A stretch of DNA of 64,000 bases from Bacillus andreraoultii (GCF_001244735.1 NZ_LN868937.1:1048893-1112892), one strand, 5' to 3'; positions 8,439-21,143 are shown, counted from the stretch's first letter. Notes: generated by a model from the sequence alone, not told the origin. Translations and numbers: made by a program.

Positions 8439-11336
8439 TTACTCTCCACTTCCGTTTTCATTCATATCCGGTATCTCAACATTAACTTCTGGAACATTAA
8501 TATCCGGTGCAGGCTCAGGGTTATCTTCAGGTTTTTTCTCTTGTTGTTTACCTGGTTGTTCCTTTTTATCTGTTTCTTTTTGTTCTGGTTTTGGTTCTTC
8601 CTTTGCACCAACGGTTACAATATTTGACAAAGGCGATTCTTGACCAGCAATATCAACGGCAACTACCGCATACTGACCATTACCTGGTAAGGAATAGGTT
8701 AAAGAAGAGCCCGCTTTAATACTTCCAATCTTTCCACCTTTTCCACCGTTTCCGACCCGATAGATTCGATAACCAACAATATCACTTTCTGAGTGTTTGT
8801 TCCAACTAATTTTGTTACCGAACAACGTCGCCTTTAATGGAGCTGGAACTTTTCCGTTCTCAGACATTTTCGCCGTTGAGATAAATACATTTTTCCAATT
8901 TGCTGTAGATGGTATGAGCTGATTAACATCCGTGAGTCTAGGTGCAATTTGTTTAACAAAATCTGGGTTGAGCATAACACCGTACGATGTAAATTCACTT
9001 GGTGTAGAGGCAAGTGCAACATATTTTTTATCTCCGATCGTGACGTAGGTTCCATCAATTAAACTATTATCAACCTTTGTCGGTACATGCTCAGCAATAA
9101 AGTAATCAGATAATGTCATTCCAGCCCTTGCACAAGCATTTGAAGGGAGAAGACCAGATATACCACAGTAAGATCTTTTTACAATTCCACCCGGCATATG
9201 AAATCGATCACTAGCCCCAATTAAATCAGGGTTTTCATCATAAGCAGCATTCATTAACTTTGCCCATAACGAAAGGTGATTTTTTCGTGCAGAACTAGGA
9301 ATTGTATTTGGTACATCAAAACCAATCCACACTCCCAACGTAACATTTGGATTTAGACCGACAAACCAAAGATCATGTGTATCACTAGATGTCCCTGTTT
9401 TACCGGCAAGGTCAGTCGAAAATTTTAACTGTCCAGGTAAGGCAGCTGCTGTACCTCGCCTTACAACATCACGCATCATGTCAACGGTTAGATAAGCCGC
9501 TTGAGGAGAGAAAACTTTTGTCGCCTTTCTCTCTGGTTCATAAACAATGTTTCCATCTTTGTCGACAATCTTGTCAATTAATGAACTATCAACAAATGAT
9601 CCATTATTACCAAATGCAGCGTATGCGTTCGTGTTTTCCTCGACAGTAACCCCATTTGTAAGGCCACCTAATGCAAGAGCAGGACTTTCATGATCTGCTT
9701 TCGTTAATCGTCCAATTCCTAACTTTTCTAAGTACTGCACCGGATCGTTTGGCATAATTTTTTGATACAAATTAACCGCTGATACGTTATAAGAATGGGT
9801 TAATGCAGTTCTAGCTGATGTGAGACCATAATATCGACGTGAGAAGTTTTGTGGCCACGGTCTTCCACCTACTCTCATCCCATGATCAACATCTGCAATC
9901 ACTGTCCCTGGTGATGCAAGCCCCATATCAATGGCAGGTCCATAAACGGCAAGTGGTTTCATTGTCGAACCGTTTGAACGTTCCCCTTGGGTTGCATGAT
10001 TATAATTTTCTCTTTTATGATCTAAGCCACCAACAAAACTAATAATCTTCCCTGTTTTATTTTCGATTAACATCGCACCTACTTCAAGTGGTTGTTTGAC
10101 ACTAACTTTTTTTCCTGTTTCAGAATTTTCCACTTGGATTGTTTGATAAGGTACGATTTTTTTGTATTGATCGATAATATTTTGCCATTTATCATAAATA
10201 TTTTGATCGACTGTTGTATAGATTTTATAACCATTTTGTCGAAGGTCTTTTTCAGCAATTGTCTCATAACGCTTTTTTAAAACGGTATTTTTTTCAATAT
10301 CTTCTTTCGTATATCCATCTTTTTTATAGTATGATTCCATTAATGCCGCAATCGCTTGTCTTTCACTTTCTATAATTAAATACGGATATTTCTCTATAAT
10401 TGACTTTTGTGGTGGGATGAAATCTTTAACAATATCATATTTTACTGCTTCATCATATTCTTTTCGAGTAATAAACTTCATTTCAAGCATTCGTTTTAAT
10501 ACAATTTTTTGTCGAGTTAACCCAGGTTTTAGTCCTTCTTTACTTTTTTGTACTCCCTTATTCGTAAATGGTGTGTATCCAAAAGGGCTTTGCGGTAATC
10601 CGGCAATAAATGCTGCTTGTGGTAAATTCAGTTCTTTTGCAGAAACACCAAAAATCCCTTTTGCAGCAGCTTGCACACCGGCAATATTTTGCCCAGATGA
10701 ATTTCGACCAAATGGAGAAACATTTAAATAAGCTTCTAGAATCTCGTCCTTCTTGAAAAACTTTTCTAAACGTAAGGCGAGTAGTATTTCCTTTGCCTTC
10801 CGTTCAAAAGATACTTCATTACTTAAAACTTGGTTTTTGACAAGCTGTTGTGTCAATGTACTTCCACCAGTCTGTACAGTAGAATTTGTCACTTCTTGAA
10901 AGAGTGCCCGTAATACAGCTTTTGGTACAACACCTTCATGCGTTTCAAAATTTTGATCTTCTGTTGCAATGACGGCTTTTTTAACATAGTCAGATATATC
11001 CTTTATACTGACTTCTTCCCGAATAATATCTGATCTAAGATAACCAATTCGAAGATTATCAGCAAAATATAATTCGGATGGTTCTTCATAGCTATATATA
11101 TCTTTTTTCAACTCTTCATACGTACGTGGATGTTCATCTTTTATTAGAGAAGCAAAATAGCCGGCACCTATCCCAAAACCTAGTGCGCCACCGATAATTA
11201 GGAAAATTAAAAAAATTAAAATGAAATTCCAAATAACAGAATACGTAATTCGAAAGATTTTTGCCGTCTTCGGGTCGACTAAAGTTTCTTTAATCGGCTT
11301 CATTTTTGTCAACCATGTATTGAAAAATTCTCTCAT
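8439..11336 (-). CDS. Class A penicillin-binding protein with C-terminal FnIII domain
   Basis: Bifunctional cell-wall synthase: polymerises lipid II and cross-links peptides. After a cytoplasmic tail, one membrane anchor (residues 29-58) is followed by the GT51 glycosyltransferase domain, with EDQNF (catalytic Glu127) and GGSTLTQQ (158-165). The transpeptidase domain has STMK (458-461), SYN (516-518) and KTGT (647-650). A fibronectin-III-like module (about 834-910) and a Pro/Glu/Lys-rich tail to residue 965 follow. The ATG has GGAGGGC upstream. Similar PBP1A/2C-type proteins precede tyrS in related bacilli. Which paralog this is cannot be decided from sequence alone. Confidence 0.93.
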   Translation of the reverse strand: MREFFNTWLTKMKPIKETLVDPKTAKIFRITYSVIWNFILIFLIFLIIGGALGFGIGAGYFASLIKDEHPRTYEELKKDIYSYEEPSELYFADNLRIGYLRSDIIREEVSIKDISDYVKKAVIATEDQNFETHEGVVPKAVLRALFQEVTNSTVQTGGSTLTQQLVKNQVLSNEVSFERKAKEILLALRLEKFFKKDEILEAYLNVSPFGRNSSGQNIAGVQAAAKGIFGVSAKELNLPQAAFIAGLPQSPFGYTPFTNKGVQKSKEGLKPGLTRQKIVLKRMLEMKFITRKEYDEAVKYDIVKDFIPPQKSIIEKYPYLIIESERQAIAALMESYYKKDGYTKEDIEKNTVLKKRYETIAEKDLRQNGYKIYTTVDQNIYDKWQNIIDQYKKIVPYQTIQVENSETGKKVSVKQPLEVGAMLIENKTGKIISFVGGLDHKRENYNHATQGERSNGSTMKPLAVYGPAIDMGLASPGTVIADVDHGMRVGGRPWPQNFSRRYYGLTSARTALTHSYNVSAVNLYQKIMPNDPVQYLEKLGIGRLTKADHESPALALGGLTNGVTVEENTNAYAAFGNNGSFVDSSLIDKIVDKDGNIVYEPERKATKVFSPQAAYLTVDMMRDVVRRGTAAALPGQLKFSTDLAGKTGTSSDTHDLWFVGLNPNVTLGVWIGFDVPNTIPSSARKNHLSLWAKLMNAAYDENPDLIGASDRFHMPGGIVKRSYCGISGLLPSNACARAGMTLSDYFIAEHVPTKVDNSLIDGTYVTIGDKKYVALASTPSEFTSYGVMLNPDFVKQIAPRLTDVNQLIPSTANWKNVFISTAKMSENGKVPAPLKATLFGNKISWNKHSESDIVGYRIYRVGNGGKGGKIGSIKAGSSLTYSLPGNGQYAVVAVDIAGQESPLSNIVTVGAKEEPKPEQKETDKKEQPGKQQEKKPEDNPEPAPDINVPEVNVEIPDMNENGSGE

Positions 11337-11442
11337 TCACAGCCCTCCTAAAATCAAGTCCATTATAACATACAATAAATTGAACTTACTTTGTTTTTTC
11401 GCGAATTTTGCCGATTTTCTTTTTCAACCTTTTTTCTCTTTT

Positions 11443-11492
11443 AGAATTATGTCGAGAACCCTCGTGACTTCTAGTTATGAGTTGTTTACTAA
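11443..11492 (+). repeat. Short repeat upstream of tyrS T-box promoter
   Basis: About 48 bp that align with 36458-36505 upstream of the serS T-box promoter. Shared blocks are GAGAACC, GTGACTT, then AGT.AT and GTTGTT.AC.AA. It lies just 5' of the -35 box. Confidence 0.5.
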
Positions 11493-11495
11493 TGT

Positions 11496-11524
11496 TTGAC
11501 ATATTTTTATGAATATGCTAAAAA
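11496..11524 (+). promoter_or_regulatory. Sigma-A promoter of the T-box/tyrS unit
   Basis: TTGACA (11496-11501), a 17-bp spacer, and TAAAAT (11519-11524) preceded by TG at extended -10 spacing. It stands directly upstream of the T-box leader. Confidence 0.75.
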
Positions 11525-11530
11525 TAGGTT

Positions 11531-11820
11531 AAAGATGTTGTTCTATCAGCTCGTTTCAGAGAATAAATTGAATATGTTAAGCAATGATGAGAAGCTAGTA
11601 GTTTTTCTATCCCTGTTCTTTAGAGAGTCGATGGTTGGTGAAAATCGATACAAATAGAAAAATGAATTACGCCTCTGAGCTTTCACTGTGAATATTTTTT
11701 TAGTAGCAGTGAACGGTTGTCCGTTAGCAATTAGAGTGGAGGATTGTATTGTATCCTCAAGTTGGGTGGTACCGCGATAAGATTCGTCCCTTCGATTTCA
11801 TTCGAAGGGGCTTTTTATTT
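11531..11820 (+). ncRNA. T-box riboswitch leader (tyrosine specific)
   Basis: Transcript leader that senses uncharged tRNA-Tyr and prevents termination before tyrS. Visible parts are the stem I GAGAGTCGATGGTTGGTG (about 11622-11640), the GAATTACGCC loop offering a TAC (Tyr) specifier, and the T-box GGTGGTACCGCG (11766-11777). The terminator CCCTTCG...CGAAGGGG runs about 11786-11810 and is followed by CTTTTTATTTT. The 3' half of the T-box pairs with bases of the terminator stem to form the antiterminator. Confidence 0.93.
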
Positions 11821-11823
11821 TGA

Positions 11824-13113
<1,290 letters not shown>

Positions 13114-13128
13114 GTTAAATGAAGATGG

Positions 13129-13153
13129 GGCTCATGGTGTTAAGCCGTGAGCC
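13129..13153 (+). terminator. Terminator after tyrS
   Basis: GGCTCATGG pairs with CCGTGAGCC (one G-U pair) around TGTTAAG; TTTTGG and a later T run follow. Confidence 0.7.
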
Positions 13154-13169
13154 TTTTGGTATTTATTTT

Positions 13170-13441
13170 TTAAAAGTCTTTCCACCAGATTTTCGGTTAG
13201 CTTAACTATTTTTAAAAACCTGGTTGAATCTTTTTTACAAATATTTGAATCCGTATTAGAAAATCCTGAACTCCAAATTTTTGAAAAGTATTGGACTTTT
13301 TCACACGCTCATCTCTTGAGGTGGATCCCGAGAATGTCAACCGGTATTTCAATTACTAGTTTTGGATATTACCACTGTACGAAGCGGATCAAATTACGAA
13401 TAGGACTTGAAAATTATATGCTTATTTTTCAAAATAGGTGA
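13170..13441 (+). other. Gap with a start-less open frame (possible gene remnant)
   Basis: An uninterrupted plus-strand frame ends in TGA at 13439-13441. It would encode a peptide containing NLVESFLQIFESVLENPEL and HCTKRIKLRIGLENYM, but it has no start codon with a ribosome-binding site. I do not recognise it. It may be a decayed gene or chance. Confidence 0.25.
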
Positions 13442-13474
13442 TATAATAGGAGAAAAAGGAGGGGAGAAGGGGTG

Positions 13475-13774
13475 ATGGATGTAGAGTTATTACAAGCTTT
13501 AAGAACTATTATAAAAGAAGAAATTGAGCCTGTTAAAAAAGATTTAGATAATGTTAAAATGGGGTTAGAGAATGTTAAACAGGGTTTAGAGAATGTTAAA
13601 CAGGAATTGTTGGTTGAAATTAAACAAAGTAAGCAACAGGTAACTAAAGATATTTCTTCTAGTCTCAGCCAGTATGCAAAGGGGTTAGAAACATATATCG
13701 ATCACAAAACAGAAGTATTAAATAAAAGGGTTTATAAGCTGGAAGTTGAGATGGAACGGTTAACCCAACAATAA
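13475..13774 (+). CDS. Small coiled-coil protein of unknown function
   Basis: A 99-residue hydrophilic protein, probably an extended coiled coil. It is not recognised as a named family. Residues about 25-45 repeat the heptad LENVKQG three times, encoded by a 21-bp direct repeat (TTAGAGAATGTTAAACAGGG), so the array may vary in copy number. The C-terminal half continues as amphipathic helix. AGGAGGGG lies 8-9 nt before the ATG; a GTG one codon upstream is the alternative start. The gene stands alone between tyrS and gdhA, with its own terminator. Confidence 0.7.
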   Translation: MDVELLQALRTIIKEEIEPVKKDLDNVKMGLENVKQGLENVKQELLVEIKQSKQQVTKDISSSLSQYAKGLETYIDHKTEVLNKRVYKLEVEMERLTQQ

Positions 13775-13802
13775 AAAGCCAAATTAGGCTTTATTTTTTT
13801 TG
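13774..13802 (+). terminator. Terminator of the coiled-coil gene
   Basis: AAAAGCC and GGCTTT stem with a 5-nt loop (AAATT plus A), followed by ATTTTTTTT. Confidence 0.75.
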
Positions 13803-13849
13803 AAATTAATAAGTGAACAATTTCACAAATGCTAGGAATATTGTTACAA

Positions 13850-13892
13850 AACAAAAAAAGGACTGTTTCTAGTTGATTAGAATTAACAGTCC
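13850..13892 (-). terminator. Terminator of gdhA
   Basis: On the minus strand, GGACTGTT (13885-13892) pairs with AACAGTCC (13860-13867). A run of seven T on the transcript follows. Confidence 0.8.
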
Positions 13893-13904
13893 ATTTCACA
13901 TTTA

Positions 13905-15644
<1,740 letters not shown>

Positions 15645-15751
15645 ATGTCGAAGTTAGTAAGTACCATTCAAACTAATTTGACTGGTGGAAGACTCCCTAT
15701 GACTTTTATACGACAAGGAAGCCTGTTAGACCTACAAGATTATACGATTTA

Positions 15752-16784
15752 CAGCTATGAAGAGTAAATTTATCAATTTTAGGTGTTCAACAAAATGCTT
15801 GGTGTTGATGACGGCTTTGCTCCAACACTTTAATTGCCTGAAACTCAGACGAGATTGTTTTTATTCTTCCTTCCTTAAATCTGCATATATATTTCCATTT
15901 GTACTCTTCACACAGACTAAATACCTTTTCACATGCATAGAGGCTATTTCCTAAGATACAAATTGGCAGCCTTTTAAATATTTGTTTTATTTTCTTTGCC
16001 AACCGATAAAATGCTTTAAGTTCACAATCTTGTTTAGAAACATTTTCTGGTTCATTTTCGATAAATTCAGAGGCAATACTGAAGATCATATCACCCACGA
16101 CAAGTTTGGCTTCAAGTACATGATGCATATAAAGAACAGTCTTTTCTCCTGTTTCTCTATTTGTATATACCCGTCTTAAACAATGTTCACAATGCTTGTC
16201 ACAAAAGGTGTGCAACCCTGTTCCATCAATGCCGATTCCCCAATATTTTCCTTCCATTCGATAGGATTCAAAAGATTTTTTTCAATAACTCTTTAATCAT
16301 ATAAGTTCTGATTTTCTCTAGTTCATTCACATCTAAACCAGAGAAAAAGTCGTTGATTGTATCATAATGAGGGAGTTCTTCAAGGGAATCTAACCCAACA
16401 CCTTTTCAACATTTTTGATACATTCTTCTTTATTGAAACGATTACTCATCGTTCTCATTGATTTCAGTCCAGTCATATTTTTCAAGATCATCGTAAATAA
16501 AATGACCCCTGGACCATACGTTATGTAGCTTTGATGTCGGTGATCTACTATATTTTTTAGGTGATCAACCAAGTCTTTGAAAAAACGTTTTTGAATTTTA
16601 AGGAACTCGAAAAAATAATTAACATTCTTTTCACGTTCTCTTCTCTCTTTTCTGGTAACCACAATAAAATCCCCTTAAATCGGCTCATTTATTAATCTAA
16701 TTAGTTAAATTATTATATATTTGGGTGATTTTAGGGGGGATAGATATTTGAATTACCACGAAAAATTTTTACTCCTCAGAACTG
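15752..16784 (-). mobile_element. Nested IS (internally deleted) inside the IS1182 element
   Basis: The insert is flanked by a 10-bp direct repeat ATACGATTTA (15742-15751 and 16785-16794), the target duplication. Its ends are inverted repeats: CAGCTATGAAGAGTAAATTT on the left and CAGTTCTGAGGAGTAAAAAT read inward on the right (16 of 20 match). Total length is 1,033 bp. Removing it and one target copy rejoins the IS1182 transposase frame apart from one missing base. Confidence 0.85.
15787..16662 (-). pseudogene. Transposase remnant of the nested IS
   Basis: Read leftward, MVTRKERREREKNV begins the N-terminus, which runs to VEKVLG. It then shifts frame (near 16393) to GLDSLEELPHYDTINDFF, and shifts again in a run of A (near 16280) to SFESYRMEGKYWGIGIDGTG. 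The last part has CEHCLRRVYTNRETGEKTV and KRLPICILGNSLYACEKVF, typical of a DDE-type IS transposase whose family I cannot name with confidence. The protein stops 35 bp from the left IS end, shorter than I would expect, so a C-terminal segment appears deleted. Confidence 0.8.
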
Positions 16785-18262
16785 ATACGATTTAGAACCT
16801 ACCCAACGATTTGATGCTATTTTTTCAGCTATCAATATTGATCCAATCTTCGCTGTGATGACGAAGAAATCACGTTTTGGTAGACCTGTTGAGCTGAACT
16901 ACGCCGCTATGATATATTCATTAATTGCCCGTTTAACAGAACGAATTCCGTCTATCAAAGATTTGGTTAAACGGTTAAAAAATGATATGATTTTTCGTCT
17001 TGATTGCGGTTTTTTGGGATCTGATACAGTACCGTCAGAAGCTGCCTATTCAAGAATGGTGACAATCATAAGTGAATCAAATGTTCTTGAAAAAGTTCAA
17101 GAAATAATCCTTTCCCAAGCCATCACAGAAGGCTTTATTTCCGATGTTACCGTAGCTATTGATTCGACCCACTTCGAAGCTAAGGATCAGGCGCCTCCAA
17201 TAGAAGAAAAGCAAAAAACAGAACCTAAGAAACGTGGGCGCAAATCGAAAGAGGAGAGAAAACAATGGTTAGATGAAAAAGCTGAACGTGAAGCCAATCT
17301 TCCTCTTTTGAGAAGAAAATTGAAGAGAGTAGGACGTTCCTTTAGAACAACATCGTACGGAGATTCCTAAAAGACCCTGAGTGGGATGTAAAGAAGAACA
17401 GAGAAGGAAAGAACGTTTTTTGGTTTAAGGCACATTTAGCTGTGGGTACAAAAAGTCAATACATTCTTCAATCTCTTTTTTCTTCTGGAAACTTAAATGA
17501 TGGAAAGGCAGCGATACCTTTATTAAAAGGCATTCATGAACGTGTTCAACTGTCAACTTTACTTTACGTTTGAAACGATGGATGCAGGATACGATTGTGA
17601 ACCAATTTATGAACAGATTCATCGAATGGTTTAACAATCAGTGATTGCCTATAACAAGCGTAATGAACCTGAACCAGTCGGATTTGATAAACATTTCGCA
17701 CCAACTTGTTTCCGTGAACATTCGTATTTCTATGATAGTTTTGATTCGAAATACCAAACACTCAAGTATACACGTCCCAAAGAATGTAAGGACTGTCCGT
17801 TGGCTAATGATGGTGTATGCCAAAAGATATATAAGGTGAACATCACTGATATTAGAAAGTATACAGCGCCAGCACGTGGATCAAAAGCTTGGAAAACGAT
17901 TTTTAAACGCCGTACAGCTGTGGAACGTGTCAATGCTTATCTAAAGATATACTTCCAACTAGATAATGTTCGTTATCGAGTTTACTTTGACCTTGTAACC
18001 TTAGTTTATAATGCTTCGAAATTAGCTGTAGACTGTGTGAAAATAATAAATACAACCCAAGTCTTGAACTTTCCCTGAAAATTTTAAAATACTTAAATTT
18101 TCCTATAGAAAAGGTCTTTAAATTAGTAGAGGAGGAATAATGATGGATGGTAATGTATATGTTAATCTAAAACTGAGCCACCTTATTAATTGAAAAGTGA
18201 GCCACTTTTGATAGAAAATAACCCTGACATTATTGTTAGGGGGAGTATCAGAGGTGATTACT

Positions 18263-19804
18263 TTGAATGTGAAACAACAAATAATAAAGATGCATTTGGA
18301 GGGAAAAAGTCAGAGGAAGATTGCAAAAGAATTGAAAAAATCTAGAAATACAGTAAAAAAATATATAAAGGAGTTCGAAAATAGTAAGTTAACGGATGTT
18401 CGAAATTTACCAATACCAGAGGAGATTATAAAACCACCAACTTACACAAAAAGAGTTGGTAGGAAAAGAGTATTAAGTGATGAAATTATCGAGAAAATTC
18501 GAGGATATATAAAAGAAAATGAGTGGAAAAGAGAGAATAATTTAGGTAAACAACAAATGAAAATCATTGATATGCATGAAAAGTTGATAGAGGAAGGGTG
18601 TGAAATTAGTTATACCACAGTACGTAATTTTGTAAACACGGAGCTAGCAAAGAAAAACGAGGTATTCATACGTAGAAATTGCGAACCTGGTTATGAAGTG
18701 GAATTTGATTGGGGAGAAATTAAAATCGAGGTGAATGGAAAATTAAGAAGCTATTCCCTAGCGGTTTTCACTTTAGCACATAGTAATTATCGATTTGCGA
18801 AAATCTATGAGTCTGAAACCATGGTTTGTGTTTTAGACATCCATTCCTTATTTATTGAACACATTGGTTTTATCCCTACGGTATTTACCTATGACAATAT
18901 GAGGACTGTGGTTAAATCGTTCATAGGATCAGAAAGGGAAATCACCGACGGTATGAAAAATATTTCAGATTATTATGGGTTTAAAATTCGACTATGTGAA
19001 CCAAGAAAGGGAAATGAAAAAGGCCACGTTGAACGTAGTGTAGAGTACATTCGTAGAAAGGCATTTTCATCAAATTATAAATTTACAAGTTTAAAAGAGG
19101 CAGAGGAACATTTGACAAGGGTACTAATAAGAATCAACCAGCAGTTACATCACCAGCATTTATTAAAACACATTGAATTAATGGAACACGAAAGGTCTGT
19201 ATCCAAGCCAGCAATAACTCCTTTTGACGTTGCAGAGTTAATAGAATGTCGGGTGGATAAGTATAGTACAGTTGTCATAAAACAGAATCATTATTCTGTG
19301 CCAGAAGGACATGTTGGGAAATTTATTAAAGCAAAAGTAGGAGCTGAAAAAATCAAACTATTTATCGATGGGGAGCTTGTAGCAGAACACAAACGGAATT
19401 GGGGCTTACATCAGTGGGAAATGAATATTTATCACTATCTAAAAACCTTTGAAAAGAAAAAAGGTGCCATAGCTCAAAGTGAATGTTTGAAGCAGGCACC
19501 GGATGAAATTAAAATGATATACACCAATTATTATACAGGAAATGAAAAAGACTTCATAGAGTTACTTTTATATATTCAAGAAAAAGATAATTTAGGGCAA
19601 GTGTTAGAAGCTATTGAGAAACTAAATAATATTCGCTTTGGTTTTGTCACTACAGAAAGAATACAATTCATCTGTGAGCAAACCAATACTGACAAGTTAA
19701 CTGATGAGAACAAGGACGACATCATGAAACAGTCAGAAAGAAATCTAAAAGCCTACGCAGATATGTTTGATCAATCTGAAGAAGGAGATATCTTATATGG
19801 ATAA
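18263..19804 (+). CDS. istA: IS21-family transposase IstA
   Basis: DDE recombinase of IS21 elements. An N-terminal helix-turn-helix (about residues 7-30, GKSQRKIAKELKKSRNTVKK) is followed by the integrase-like catalytic core. The core has EFDWGEIKIEVNGKLRSY (first Asp), VFTYDNMRTVV (second Asp) and RKGNEKGHVERSVEY (Glu). The TTG at 18263 is chosen because AGAGGTG precedes it; a further 10 in-frame codons upstream lack a ribosome-binding site. About 513 residues, no lesion seen, so probably active. Confidence 0.92.
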   Translation: MNVKQQIIKMHLEGKSQRKIAKELKKSRNTVKKYIKEFENSKLTDVRNLPIPEEIIKPPTYTKRVGRKRVLSDEIIEKIRGYIKENEWKRENNLGKQQMKIIDMHEKLIEEGCEISYTTVRNFVNTELAKKNEVFIRRNCEPGYEVEFDWGEIKIEVNGKLRSYSLAVFTLAHSNYRFAKIYESETMVCVLDIHSLFIEHIGFIPTVFTYDNMRTVVKSFIGSEREITDGMKNISDYYGFKIRLCEPRKGNEKGHVERSVEYIRRKAFSSNYKFTSLKEAEEHLTRVLIRINQQLHHQHLLKHIELMEHERSVSKPAITPFDVAELIECRVDKYSTVVIKQNHYSVPEGHVGKFIKAKVGAEKIKLFIDGELVAEHKRNWGLHQWEMNIYHYLKTFEKKKGAIAQSECLKQAPDEIKMIYTNYYTGNEKDFIELLLYIQEKDNLGQVLEAIEKLNNIRFGFVTTERIQFICEQTNTDKLTDENKDDIMKQSERNLKAYADMFDQSEEGDILYG

Positions 19805-20564
19805 AAGGCAAGAGATTATTGAGCTGTGTAAGGAATTGCGTTTGCCTAGTATTCGAAGGATGGTCAATGATGAAAGTAATTTCAAAAAACCGGATGAGGC
19901 ATTTGAAGTGTTACTTCAGGTGCTTCATCAAGAACATAGCGACCGACTGATACGGTCGAAACAGAATCGAATACGTACAGCCAATTTCCCACAGAAAAAA
20001 TTATTGGAAGAATTAGTTGAAAGTTCTTTACCTGATCAGGCCCGACAAAAGTTACCTTATTTAAAAACGTTAAAGTTTATTGAAGAAGGACAAAATGTGA
20101 TTTTTACAGGTTCACCCGGTACGGGGAAGTCGCACATTTCTATAGCACTCGGTATAGAAGCCTGTTTAGCTGGATATAAAGTCTTCTTTGCGACAGTACC
20201 ATCTCTAATTAATCAACTTAAAGAATACAAATCTGAAAGAACTCTTCGCTCATTTGAATTGAAATTTGAAAGATATGATTTAGTAATCATTGATGAACTT
20301 GGATATATCTCATTTGATAAAGAAGGAGCAGAACTATTATTTACGCATTTATCATTACGTGCAGGGAGAAAGTCTACAATCATTACAAGCAATTTACCAT
20401 TTTTAAAATGGCAAGAAATCTTTCATGATCCAGTTTTAACAGCTGCCTTAACGGATCGGCTTACACATAAGTCACATGTTATTAATATGAATGGGCCATC
20501 TTTTAGAATGAAAGAAACAAAGGCTTGGATGAATTTAAATAAATTCGAGGTGGCTCAAAATTAA
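19797..20564 (+). CDS. istB: IS21-family helper ATPase IstB
   Basis: AAA+ ATPase related to DnaC that assembles on target DNA and directs IstA. Walker A is GSPGTGKSH (about residues 105-113) and Walker B is LVIIDELGY (about 162-170). The ATG at 19797 has AAGGAG upstream and overlaps the end of istA by 8 nt, giving coupled translation. An upstream in-frame start is unsupported. About 255 residues, the usual IstB size. Confidence 0.93.
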   Translation: MDKRQEIIELCKELRLPSIRRMVNDESNFKKPDEAFEVLLQVLHQEHSDRLIRSKQNRIRTANFPQKKLLEELVESSLPDQARQKLPYLKTLKFIEEGQNVIFTGSPGTGKSHISIALGIEACLAGYKVFFATVPSLINQLKEYKSERTLRSFELKFERYDLVIIDELGYISFDKEGAELLFTHLSLRAGRKSTIITSNLPFLKWQEIFHDPVLTAALTDRLTHKSHVINMNGPSFRMKETKAWMNLNKFEVAQN

Positions 20565-20803
20565 ATTGCGAAATGGCTCACTTTTCACTTGCGAAATACA
20601 TGGTAAAAAACAACAACAGTGGACCTCAGCTTATAGTGCTGTGGGCATATTAGTTGGTGTTTTAATCAGTCATATAGTTTTCAACGTAGTTTATCTTTAG
20701 AGATGATAATAGCTGGAATATTAGTATCCTCTATATTATTTATAACAAATATCGTTAAAGTTAAATCCAAGAAAGATAAGACTCCTGAGGTACAATTGTA
20801 AAT

Positions 20804-20974
20804 ATGTTAAAGAATTATGCTTACTCATCAAACGTCATTTTAGCTTTAGTTATTTTATTGCTTACTATATTAACTTTCTTAGGGGTGAAAAGCATTCCGT
20901 TTTCTTATATATGGCAATTTTAATGGTATATAATTATTGTTGGAGCTGTGTCAATTATTGGGAGTAAAAAATAA
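20804..20974 (+). pseudogene. Second small membrane protein, nonsense codon
   Basis: Begins 2 bp after the preceding gene with GAGGT upstream. It gives MLKNYAYSSNVILALVILLL, then TILTFLGVKSIPFSYIWQF, then TAA at 20921-20923. The same frame continues WYIIIVGAVSIIGSKK to a second TAA at 20972-20974, a second membrane helix, so the first stop looks like a mutation. Two tandem small hydrophobic proteins suggest a former operon. Function unknown. Confidence 0.55.
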
Positions 20975-21143
20975 TGAATTTAGAGTACATTTCATTAATA
21001 CCCACTTATATCTTCTTGTCTAACTAGTCCTATTAATAGGAAAACAAAAATGTTAAGTACAATTAACTCTATTCAATCTAGTTTTTTTGCAGTATACGTG
21101 TATGTACTGTGTAATATAAAAAGATATGAATATAATTCTGTTA

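Larger units (their letters stand above)
15645..18078 (+). pseudogene. IS1182-family transposase, interrupted and frameshifted
   Basis: The start (ATG with AAAGGAG upstream) gives MSKLVSTIQTNLTGGRLPMT and then FIRQGSLLDLQD, an IS1182-type N-terminus. The frame is broken at 15751 by another IS and resumes at 16785 with YDLEPTQRFDAIFSAINIDP. After that several lesions are visible: a frameshift near 17325, an extra A near 17371, a frameshift near 17570, a TAA at 17632, and loss of the TGKRAKVH-type segment near 17980. The C-terminal part (17641-18078) keeps RPKECKDCPLA and RRTAVERVNAYL. It cannot make an active transposase. Confidence 0.88.
18154..20600 (+). mobile_element. Complete IS21-family element
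   Basis: The element is 2,447 bp and begins TGTAT and ends ATACA. It is flanked by the 6-bp direct repeat TGGTAA (18148-18153 and 20601-20606). Both ends carry subterminal copies of GTGAGCCAC-like blocks, the multiple end repeats typical of IS21. istA and istB are both open. Confidence 0.9.
18140..20801 (+). pseudogene. Small two-helix membrane protein gene split by IS21
   Basis: GAGGAGGAATA precedes ATGATGGATGGTAA at 18140. The sequence resumes after the IS at 20607. Rejoined, it reads MMDGKKQQQWTSAYSAVG, then ILVGVLISHIVF. After a one-base frameshift near 20690 it continues QRSLSLEMIIAGILVSS and ends KSKKDKTPEVQL with TAA at 20799-20801. The product would have about 75 residues and two membrane helices. 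I do not recognise the family. The IS and the frameshift are independent lesions. Confidence 0.75.

Noticed and set aside
8406..10731. Several plus-strand frames opposite the PBP gene
   Set aside because: All are shadows of the well-supported 965-codon PBP; their composition is unlike a protein.
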